A stretch of 64,000 bases of DNA from Okapia johnstoni (lineage: Eukaryota; Chordata; Mammalia; Artiodactyla; Giraffidae): contig CM044314.1 of assembly GCA_024291935.2 (NCBI GenBank), forward strand, positions 23,100,001 through 23,164,000. The letters run 5' to 3'. Position 1 is the first letter of the stretch. Each line of letters starts with the position of its first letter. The position numbers and the translations under genes were made by a program. Below, piece by piece: positions 55,896-64,000 of this stretch. Under the pieces are notes generated by a model. It was not told the DNA's origin. It saw only the letters and a program-made list of their open reading frames with translations, and made no database searches.

Positions 55896-56929
55896 GAAAT
55901 GTTCAGCTCACCAATCATTTTTGCTGAAATAACTAAGTTCAGGCTACCATTAACACAGTAATAACAGAACAAAAGAATGATAAATGACTGTTACTGTTGA
56001 GCCGTACTCTTTCAAAAGGACAGTCTCTACAAATTTCTCAATGTTGCATGCAGGAAAGGTTTCTAAAGAACAAAGAAGTTATACAGGATGCCAGCAGACA
56101 TTTATTTAAATGTCACTTATGCATTGGGTAATGAGAATTGAAGGAGTTCCATTTGAGATAACAAACCAATTTTTTCAAGAGAAGATGAAATAGTTAATTA
56201 TTCAAGGGCAATGGCTTCTCCTTCAACTTCATTTTCACAGACCACATTTACCCTTAGCTGTTTAAATAAGAAAACATGCTGCACTCTACATTCACAAGTA
56301 CTTGCCTAAAGAAGAAACCAACCTTAGTTAATGCGGGAACCCTGAGTGTCTGTGATTTTCCATAAACTTTGATATGCTCAAGCACTATATCTAGGCAAGG
56401 CAAGATACCCTCTCTCCCATTGTTAGGATGATGGTAGTCAGATGGGCTGTAGTTCCAGAAAGGTCGGGGTAACAGATAAACAGGTGGACCCCTCAGCAAA
56501 GGGAAGCTTCCCACCAGAGAGATTATAGGTTTGCTTTCAAATAGTCCCCTTAGGAAAATGTTGCTGAATGGGAGACTTCTGGGACTTGAACTTGGTAAAA
56601 ATACACCTTGGCTCCTGCAACATCCTTCTAGGTTTTCTGGAAGCTAAGGGGAAAGATTCATACACATATCTGGTAAAGCTCTATGTTTTAATGAGGATAC
56701 TGTCAAACTTGAAGAAGCAGATGATGTCAAGTATATTCTACTTTGCCAGCTGGTCCTACCATTTACCTCCTCTAGGTCTTAATGTTCCAAAGAGTTACAC
56801 TAGATGGTTTCTGTGTTCTCTTTTAGTTCTAAATTTAGGAATTTTGGATGATGTAAAATATAGAACTTTCAGTTCAACATGACAGAATAGATGCATGTAC
56901 TCTATATGTGTGTGTGTGTATTTATTTGT
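55896..56929. other. Unassigned DNA
   Basis: No gene or named repeat is recognised; a TG tract lies at about 56906-56920. Confidence 0.4.
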
Positions 56930-57490
56930 AAGGAATTGGCTCATATGATTTTGGAGGCCGACAAGTCCCAAGACATGCACTCAGCAAGTTGGAGACCCAG
57001 GAAAGCCAGTGGTATACTTCTAGTCTGAATGTTGGCAGGTTCAACATCCATGAGGAACCTCTGTTTTTATTTGAGTCTAAAGGCAGGAAAAAGTCAGTGT
57101 CCAAGTTCAAAGGCACTAAGGCAGGAAAAGTTCCCTCTTAGTAGGGGGATAGAAAGTGAAAGTAAAGTCACTCAGTCATGTTTGACTCTTAGCGATCCCA
57201 TGGACTGCAGCCTACCAGGTTCCTCCGTCCATGGGATTTTCCAGGCAAGAGTCCTGGAGTGGGTTGCCATTGTTGGGGGGTGGTTGACCGTTTTGTTTTA
57301 GGTCATCAATTGATTGGTTAAAGGCCATCTATACTGAGTGGGACAATCTGCTTTACTCAGTCTACCAATTTATGTGTTAATCTCATTTAAAAATATTCTC
57401 CCAGCAACATTTTTATTTTGTCAGCAATGCCTGACCAAATATCTGGACACCCTGTGGCTCAGTCAAGTTAAAAATTAAAATTAACTGTTA
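56930..57490. mobile_element. Old interspersed repeat, split by a SINE
   Basis: aaggaattggctcatatgat, caagttggagacccaggaaa, caatctgctttactcagtct and gaccaaatatctggacaccc form a well-known mammalian repeat order (LTR or L1 3' UTR type; family not fixed). Confidence 0.5.
57150..57272 (-). mobile_element. Bov-A SINE, antisense, short
   Basis: agtcactcagtcatgtttga to gtgggttgccattg; the tRNA-like part is missing. Confidence 0.9.
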
Positions 57491-58797
57491 CACTCACCAA
57501 AGGAATCAAGAGATTGTAAGAAAGGATAGGAGTGTGAGGAGTTAGGCATGGATGACCTAGGGCTGATAGAATTTCATAGGAAGAGACTGGAGCAGAAGGA
57601 GGAGAAAGTTCTTTCTGTGGTGACCCCCAGGGTCAGGTGGCATGGAGAATATGAACGGAGAGGAATAGCCTAAGCCAAAACAGTTAGTTTAAAAAACACT
57701 CTCTTTAGAAGGGTTGAAATGATAGCTTCCTCCACATTGGGATGGAGTAGTGAGCTAAACCTAGAGATGAACACAAATTAACAATCAATGCAGAAATGAA
57801 ATGATTTTTATGAAAGGGAATTGGTGTCAGAGGGTTTGTGCTCCAGAGTAGCATCCTCCTGGACTCAGCACCTGGGGAAGAGCCCGGGCTGCTTCTGTGG
57901 TCCTTGCTGATACCCAATACAGTAAAGCCTGGCAGTTCACTCTCCCTGTCCACAGCCATAGAGCTGGGGCAGCTCCCTCATCCACGGAGGAAGCTGAGGA
58001 AGGTGAAGGAAACCCACAGGAAATACCTTTATTGATCAACCAAAGCTTCCGTTAATGAAAATGATATCTTTGTAGACAAAAAATCCAGTGGTCAATCTAG
58101 GGGCACTAGACGCTGGGAGATGTGATACTGTGTTGTTTACGCCCAAATGAGGTACAGCACAGTCACTCAGGTGAGGCATAAACATGCCCACCTCTGCCCA
58201 AGGTGGAAAGTTAACTCCGGACACCCTCATTGACTCAAGGGATAAGATCTGTAATAACACATTAGATTTGGGGGTTTCAGGCATTTGTATTAATACAAGG
58301 AGATATGCTCACTGAACTCTCATTATATTTTTTCCTGTAAACAATTTTATTTTTTAATTAATTTTTATTTCACTTTAATGATATTTCAATTATTTTTCCA
58401 TTTACTGTGAGAGGAGAGCAGAGAACCCTAGCACAAGGTCAGCCACCTCCTTTCCCTTTTAGCTCAGTTGAACCACTTTTTCATCATTCCCTTTAACACA
58501 GAGGCCATTTTCATTCCTGCCATTAAGGCTTTTTGCTCTATTTTACCTTGTCATCAATCCACATCATTCTCTTTCCTCGGAGCACTTTTCCTAGGATGCC
58601 ATTTCTGATCACACCCATTCTGGTACATCCAACAGTCTTGGGCATCTCTGCATTGAACTACCTCAGATGTCCTTCTGTCCATCACAGAAAGTTCCCTATG
58701 CCTCCTGGACAACCAGATTCTCGAGGACAACAGAAATGTTTCAGATTATTTTGTGTCCTTCCCAGATTGTCAATCTCAGCAGTAAAGTCCATGTTCA
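57491..58797. other. Unassigned DNA
   Basis: No gene is supported; short frames lack recognisable domains. Confidence 0.4.
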
Positions 58798-59278
58798 TGT
58801 TCTCGGCCTTCCCCAATGAATAGAAATGATTAGAGGACAGACCAGAAATTCAGGCAAGGCTTTACTGGGGCCCCTGCTGTACTGGTGGAGAATGAGAACA
58901 AGTAACATGGTTCCTTGCTTGCTTGCTCCCTGAGTGGGTATGAGGTGGCTTCTTATATAGAGTGAGGTTAACTGTGGGTCCAGGAGTCAGACCAAAGGGA
59001 TGATTTAGATGTTTTGCTCAACCTTTGGTGGTGTTGAGTACAGGGGGCATGTGCAGTACTTTGCTTTTACTCCCAGCTCTTCAGAAGTGGTAATTGAGCT
59101 TTTTTTGGTCTTTTTGTGTCTTGTCCAAAATTTGCCCCAACTGCACATGTACACAGTTATTTTTAGCCGTTTATACTTCATTTGTATTTTGTTGTTCAAG
59201 GAGACTTTTTTCCCAATGCAAGCCTTGAAACACTGCAGCAAAGTGTCCTAGGTTCCAGACTGTCTAGGGCTGTTCACA
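58798..59278 (-). mobile_element. Antisense solo LTR, gammaretrovirus-like
   Basis: Read on the minus strand it starts tgtgaacagccctagac, has a TATA box (tatataag, 58953-58960), an R region with a degenerate polyadenylation signal agtaaa (58861-58866) followed by gccttgcctgaatt, and a U5-like end cattggggaaggccgagaaca closing in CA. This U3-TATA-R-signal-U5 order is that of an LTR about 480 bp long. Four-base flanks are ttca and gtca, so a duplication is only partly kept. No internal retroviral genes adjoin it. Confidence 0.6.
58953..58960 (-). promoter_or_regulatory. TATA box of the antisense LTR
   Basis: ctatataagaag on the minus strand is a good TATA match about 90 bases upstream of the degenerate polyadenylation signal, the usual LTR spacing. 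Confidence 0.5.
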
Positions 59279-59422
59279 GTCACGGCCAGTTCTTGGGAGG
59301 CCCTGATTTCACAGTTAGAGTGAGAATGTCCCCTGTGCCCTTCTCTGTTCTCATATTCCTACCTGCTCAGGGATAACCACTCTCCTGAATTTGCCTAAAA
59401 TTCTCCTACTTCTCTTTATATT
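59279..59422. other. Short unassigned spacer
   Basis: No feature is recognised between the LTR and the BovB duplication. Confidence 0.5.
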
Positions 59423-61005
59423 TGAACTATGTTCAGTTCAGTTCAGTCGCTCAGTCGTGTCTGACTCTTTGCAACCCCATGAATTGCAGCACGCCAGGCC
59501 TCTCTGTCCATCACCAACACCCGGAGTCTACCCAAACCCATGTCCATCGAGTCAGTGATGCCATCCAACCATCTCATCCTCTGTCGTCCCCTTCTCCTCC
59601 TGCCCCTAGTCCTACCCAGCATTAGGGTCTTTTCCAATGAGTCAACTCTTCGCATGAGATGGCCAGAGTATTGGAGTTTCAGCTTCAACATCAGTCCTTC
59701 CAATGAACACCCAGGATTGATCTCTTTTAGGATGGACTGGTTGGATCTCCTTGCAGTCCAAGGGACTCTCAAGAGTCTTCTCCAACACCATGGTTCAAAA
59801 GCATCTATTCTGCGGCCCTCAGCTTTCTTCACCGTCCAACTCTCACATCCATACATGACCACTGGAAAAACCATAGCCTTGACTAGATGGACTTTTGTTG
59901 GCAAAGTAATGTCTCTGCTTTTAAATATGCTATCTAGGTTGGCCATAACCTTCCTTCCAAGGAGTAAGCGTCTTTTAATTTCATGGCTGCAATCACCATC
60001 AGCAGTGATTCTGGAGCCCCAAAAAATAAAGTCTGACACTGTTTCCACTGTTTCCCCATCTATTTCCCATGAAGTGATGGGACTGGATGCCATGATCTTA
60101 GTTTTCTGAATGTTGAGCTTTAAGCCAACTTTTTCACTCTCCTCTTTCACCTTCATCAAGAGGCTTGTTAGTTCCTCTTCACTTTTTGCCGTAAGGGTGG
60201 TGTCATCTGCATATTTGAGGTTATTGATATTTCTCCCGGCAATCTTGATTTCAGCTTGTGTTTCTTCCAGCCCAGCGTTTCTCATGATGTACTCTGCATA
60301 GAAGTTAAATAAGCAGGGTGACAATATACAGCCTTGATGTACTCCTTTTCCTATTTGGAACCAGTCTGTTGTTCCATGTCCAGTTCTAATTGTTGCTTCC
60401 TGACCTGCATACACGTTTCTCAAGAGACAGGTCAAATGGTCTGATATTCCCATCTCTTTCAGAATTTTCCACAGTTTACTGTGATCCACACAGTCAAAGG
60501 CTTTGGCATAGTCAATAAAGCAGAAATAGATGTTTTTCTGGAACTCTCTTGCTTTTTCGATGATCCAGCGGATATTGGCAATTTGATCTCTGGTTCCTCT
60601 GCCTTTTCTAAAACCAGCTTGAACATCTGGAAGTTCACAGTTCACGTATTGTTGGAGCCTGGCTTGGAGAACTTTGAGTATTACTTTACTAGCATGTGAG
60701 ATGAGTGCAATTGTGCGGTAGTTTGAGCATTCTTTGGTGTTGCCTTTCTTTGGGATTGGAACGAAAACTGACTTTTTCCAGTCCTGTGGCCACTGCTGAG
60801 TTTTCCAAATTTGCTGGCATATCGAGCGCAGCACTTTCACAGCATCACCTTTGAGGATTTGAAATAGCTCAACTGGAATTCCATCACCTCCACTAGCTTT
60901 GTTCATAGTGATGCTTCCTAAGGCCCACTTGACTTCACATTCCAGGATGTCTGGCTCTAGGTGAGTGATCACACCATCGTGATTATCTGGGTCCTGAACT
61001 ATGTT
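59423..61005 (-). mobile_element. Young BovB, 5'-truncated, exact 11-bp duplications
   Basis: The element at 59434-60994 (about 1.56 kb) lies between exact tgaactatgtt repeats at 59423-59433 and 60995-61005. It starts just before the RT domain and ends with the repeated gttcagttcag tail (complement). Unlike every other BovB in the window its frame is unbroken, which suggests the most recent insertion. Confidence 0.96.
59443..60972 (-). CDS. BovB ORF2 fragment: reverse transcriptase, 509 codons
   Basis: RNA-dependent DNA polymerase of an RTE-type LINE, whose role is target-primed copying of its own RNA in the nucleus. Visible motifs in order are GGDGIPVE (28-35), [17 protein letters not shown] (61-77), GFRKGRG (120-126), [12 protein letters not shown] with a catalytic Asp (152-163), [12 protein letters not shown] (212-223) and YADD with the two catalytic Asp (254-257). 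A conserved C-terminal region follows, with [24 protein letters not shown] and a basic [14 protein letters not shown] stretch. The first Met is only the first available one; full BovB ORF2 is about twice as long, and the N-terminal endonuclease is missing through 5' truncation. There is no element promoter, so expression would need a neighbouring one. The RT core looks intact, but autonomous mobility is not expected. Confidence 0.85.
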   Translation of the reverse strand: MITHLEPDILECEVKWALGSITMNKASGGDGIPVELFQILKGDAVKVLRSICQQIWKTQQWPQDWKKSVFVPIPKKGNTKECSNYRTIALISHASKVILKVLQARLQQYVNCELPDVQAGFRKGRGTRDQIANIRWIIEKAREFQKNIYFCFIDYAKAFDCVDHSKLWKILKEMGISDHLTCLLRNVYAGQEATIRTGHGTTDWFQIGKGVHQGCILSPCLFNFYAEYIMRNAGLEETQAEIKIAGRNINNLKYADDTTLTAKSEEELTSLLMKVKEESEKVGLKLNIQKTKIMASSPITSWEIDGETVETVSDFIFWGSRITADGDCSHEIKRRLLLGRKVMANLDSIFKSRDITLPTKVHLVKAMVFPVVMYGCESWTVKKAEGRRIDAFEPWCWRRLLRVPWTARRSNQSILKEINPGCSLEGLMLKLKLQYSGHLMRRVDSLEKTLMLGRTRGRRRRGRQRMRWLDGITDSMDMGLGRLRVLVMDREAWRAAIHGVAKSQTRLSD

Positions 61006-61254
61006 AGTATCCCAAAGTGACAGGATTTTTTCACCATTTTCAATGCTCTATAAATATCCTACCATTTATGTTCTTTTCAACTCCTTTTTCTCACTCATCA
61101 TTGTAATTGTGAGATTCATCCAAAAATACCTTCAGATCATTCATTTTTGCTTCTGAGTAATGTTAGTTTCTTTCTACTTATATTGTTTCTATTTATTATT
61201 ACTTTTTACATTATTAAGTTTCAAACAATGATTATGTGAATATTTTTCTAAATT
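61006..61254. other. Unassigned AT-rich DNA
   Basis: No feature is recognised. Confidence 0.45.
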
Positions 61255-61610
61255 GAGCTATAATTCACATATGACATCATATTCAAGTTCACAACATAAT
61301 GATTCCATATTTGCAAATATTACCAAATAATCATGAAAAGCCTAGTTTGACATCCATGCCAATACATAGTATCAAAATGTGTTTCTTATGACAAGGACTT
61401 TTAATATTTACTCTCTTAGCAACTTTCAAATATATAACATAGTATTATTAGCTATAGTCACCATGCTGTATACTACTGTACATGTTGTACATCCCCAGGA
61501 TCTATTCAATTTATAACTGAAGGTTTGTACCTTTTGGCCACCTTCATCCAACTCTATCATCTCCCACCTCTGGCAATGACCAATATTTTCTCTGTGTTCA
61601 TTAATATAAT
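61255..61610. mobile_element. Old L1-type fragment, tentative
   Basis: caacataatgattccatatt, gcaactttcaaatatataac, tagctatagtcaccatgctg and ggtttgtaccttttggccac are in the order of a common old mammalian repeat that I associate with L1; orientation is unsettled. Confidence 0.45.
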
Positions 61611-61945
61611 AACAAGTCCTAATATCTAGCAGGGCAAAAACACCTTTATATTTTTATTATTTTTTCCCAAATTACCTGAAGACTTCACTGTGCATTTTCC
61701 TTATCAATTTAAACTCTGTCATGCAAGTCCTTTGTGGACTTTGAATTTATGGGTGACATATGGGGAAAATTAACTCCCGATAGTACCTCTATCTTTCAAT
61801 ATGGTGTATTTATTGCTCAATGGTTTAGACCTTCTAAATGCTTTTTTAATAAAAACATTTTCTCTATAGAGTTTCCTCAATACTTTACATTTTTCAATGC
61901 TATAAGAAATGGCAAATTTTACATTAAAATTTCATACACTTGTTT
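61611..61945. other. Unassigned AT-rich DNA
   Basis: No feature is recognised. Confidence 0.45.
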
Positions 61946-62071
61946 ATATATAGAAGTGCTCAGTTGCTTCAGTCATCTCCAACTCTTGGAGTAGCCCGTA
62001 CTCTGTCTATGGGATTCTCCAGGCAAGAATACTGGAATAGGTTGCCATTTCCTCCTCCAATATATAGAAGT
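61946..62071 (-). mobile_element. Short Bov-A SINE with exact 12-bp duplications
   Basis: Body at 61958-62059 (cagttgcttcagtcatctcc to gccatttcctcctcc) between atatatagaagt at 61946-61957 and 62060-62071. It is only about 100 bp long, so it was 5'-truncated at insertion or lost internal sequence. Confidence 0.93.
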
Positions 62072-63864
62072 ATATTCAGTCTATATTTACTGATTTTTGT
62101 ATTCAGTTTTTTAACTTTCCTTTGATTTTCATATGTACAAATCATAATTTTATTTTGTATGATAATAATATATATAAAGTTGACTGCAGATTTATATATG
62201 TTTTATAATTATAATTAAAGCATAACATTTTAAAATTATTTTATATCAAGTATGCTTTTAAACTGATTTCAAATATATGATTGCCAATTTTAATAAAAAA
62301 CAAATGTTACAGTCTATTTCTGAAATGCATGTTTTTTTAACTATTTTACACACACATACATGTATATTTATTTTTAAATTTTAAACTGAAGAAGATGCAT
62401 AGTCATCTCCCATGAAAATAGTCAAGAATAAAGATGAAAGAAATGTCAAAGTTTAAAAATGGTGCTCCTGGCTGGAGGGTTCTTGCTGTCTCCTTTGTTC
62501 CACCATCAAAGGCCAGTTGCTACGTGGTAACTGTCAAAGCAGTCAGAAGGGAAATCAGAGAAACTACTGGCGAAGTTTATGATTTTAACAAGATGATCGA
62601 CAGTCACATCTAAAGCCTTGTTGGAGGTCCTTGTGTCATTTTGTGCAATTTCTCTTCGGTAGAGGGTCATCGTCTACTTCATTCTCTAGACCTAGTGGGG
62701 AGGGGCTCCAGAACCTGTCACCTGTGGAAAGTCTGTTCTTAACACAAGTTCTCTCTTTTCTTAAGAAAACATATGGGAAGAACTTTCAATTCAATGAAAA
62801 CTCCTCCTGTAAAAACAGATCACATTTGGAGATGCTAGTGAGAGTGGTTGTTGGAATTCTGTTTCAAGACTATGCTGCATGCTAACAGGAAAAATGAAGG
62901 GAGTGCTAAATTACTTGAAGACTATTTAAGGCCACAAAGACAAAAATATAAGTGTTTTCTAAGTTTAGTTGCTCTCTAGAATGTGTGTGAATATGAAAAG
63001 AGACACATGCCCTCTTCACAGTTGAACTGAGGTAAACATGCTGTTCCACAAGATGCTATTTAAGCCGACAGCACCCAGACTCATCTTTTTTAATGCTTTT
63101 TTTCTGCAAGTTTCTGTGTGAAACCATAGTTGGGTAAGTTTTGAGCTGGAGAGGAAAAGCAAGTGGCCATTTTCTCTGAAGGTGTGCCCTTGGACATGAA
63201 AGAGGGTCTTGGCAGGATATCCAGCTTGTGGTGTGACCTCATCCAGTGGTCACTGCTGTGGAGTGACAGAAGTTCCTGGACATACATCAGGGGAAGGAGA
63301 GAGGGTAGAGACCCTCCAGTCTTCTGGTATGCAAGGTCAGTGCTGTATCTCAGATATGGCCAGGGAGCCTGGGCAAGGTAAAAATGATAAAGCTCTGCAG
63401 CCCCTCCTGTACTTGGGCTCCTCTTCTGGTCCCCTCAGCCACTGTATGAAGGACCAGTAGGTAAATGCAGGAACTTGCTGCAAGGTCATGGGAGTGGCCA
63501 AGTGGAAGGAAGTCTTCCCTACTTCCTAAGACTCTTTAGTTCCCTGGACCGGCAGCCATCTCCACAACTTCCACCTATCAATCCACTCCACACATCATTC
63601 AACTGGAATCTGGATTCCTTCAGATTATGATGTGACTTTACCCAAATTTGTTCACCTGCTATGGGCCTAACTCTCTTTACTGGGCTCAGTAGAAACTAGT
63701 AGGCTATCTGATCATATATATTTACTAATGTGTATAGAACTTTCTTGTAGCATTGAGGGGTTTTGTAAAAAGGAGAGTTCATATATGGAAGGAGTATAAG
63801 AAAGTTCTGTTTTTGAGGGAATCATGTTCTTTAATTCTACCTGGATAGCTCTGATGGAATGTAA
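62072..63864. other. Unassigned DNA
   Basis: About 1.8 kb without a supported gene or named repeat; the left 400 bp are strongly AT-rich. Confidence 0.4.
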
Positions 63865-64000
63865 CAGTCCCCAACATTTTTGGCACCTGAATTGGTTTTG
63901 TGGAAGACAGTTTTCCACTGACCAGGGACAGTGGGGGGATGGCCTTGGGATGATTCAAGTGCATTACATTTATTGTGCACTTTATTTCTATTATTATTAG
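63865..64000. mobile_element. Old mammalian repeat, runs off the window
   Basis: gtccccaacatttttggcac, tttgtggaagacagttttcc, gatgattcaagtgcattaca and ttattgtgcactttatttct are a widely dispersed mammalian repeat; I cannot fix the family, and it continues beyond the end. Confidence 0.55.

Noticed and set aside
59540..60109. 189-codon plus-strand frame
   Set aside because: Antisense of the intact BovB frame at 59443-60972.
62510..62614. Short frame containing VVTVKAVRREIRETTGEVYDF, reminiscent of pterin synthase-type TG(M/E)V motifs
   Set aside because: About 35 codons with no flanking match to that family, no active-site residues and a stop directly after; the resemblance is too thin.
1..64000. 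CRISPR arrays, operons, bacterial promoters or phage attachment sites
   Set aside because: None seen; composition and repeats are those of a mammalian chromosome.

Overview
The window is mammalian nuclear DNA from a ruminant, most likely cattle or a close bovid. It carries many copies of the ruminant retroposons BovB (an RTE-type LINE) and Bov-tA/Bov-A2 (tRNA-derived SINEs), CHR-type cetartiodactyl SINEs, and a mariner whose right terminus ends in the ruminant-type motif ttggccaacccaat. L1, L2, MIR, MER5, MLT1 and other LTR fragments fill much of the rest. I found no exon of a host protein-coding gene that I can name. Coding-like reading frames are nearly all remnants of transposable elements, so this reads as intergenic or intronic DNA built up by nested insertions.

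Layout. 0.7-1.0 kb: LTR with a tandem-repeat U3. 1.4-7.2 kb: an old L1 open to insertion, holding two SINEs in opposite orientation and a BovB fragment. 7.8-12.5 kb: mostly unassigned DNA with one degenerate LTR-type repeat. 12.5-14.0 kb: an L1 with an inverted 5' half. 14-27 kb: scattered SINEs, two copies of one MER-type DNA element, L2, MIR and an old low-copy repeat. 27-31 kb: the most repeat-poor part, centred on a compact CpG island at 28.44-28.62 kb that is the only credible host promoter. 31-35.6 kb: MER5, L2, and an MLT1 LTR carrying a BovB. 35.6-42.6 kb: L1 fragments with three direct BovB copies and an Hsmar1-like mariner. 44-49 kb: SINEs, a second mariner split by a SINE, and a twin-primed L1. 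50-55.4 kb: antisense L1 with a BovB, then a large BovB whose 5' half is inverted. 58.8-61 kb: an antisense solo LTR and a young BovB with an unbroken 509-codon reverse transcriptase frame. 61-64 kb: AT-rich and unassigned DNA.

The most interesting results are mechanistic. Three separate LINE insertions (L1 at 12.5 and 47.6 kb, BovB at 52.5 kb) have the inverted-upstream-half plus sense-downstream-half arrangement expected from twin priming. Two of the three keep recognisable target-site duplications, which shows that each inverted structure entered as one event. BovB is an RTE element and not an L1, so its twin-primed copy is the one most worth checking. The other leads are the orphan CpG island with splice-donor-like sites on both strands, the uninterrupted BovB frame, the two mariner lineages within about 4 kb of each other, and several short hairpins and tandem repeats.
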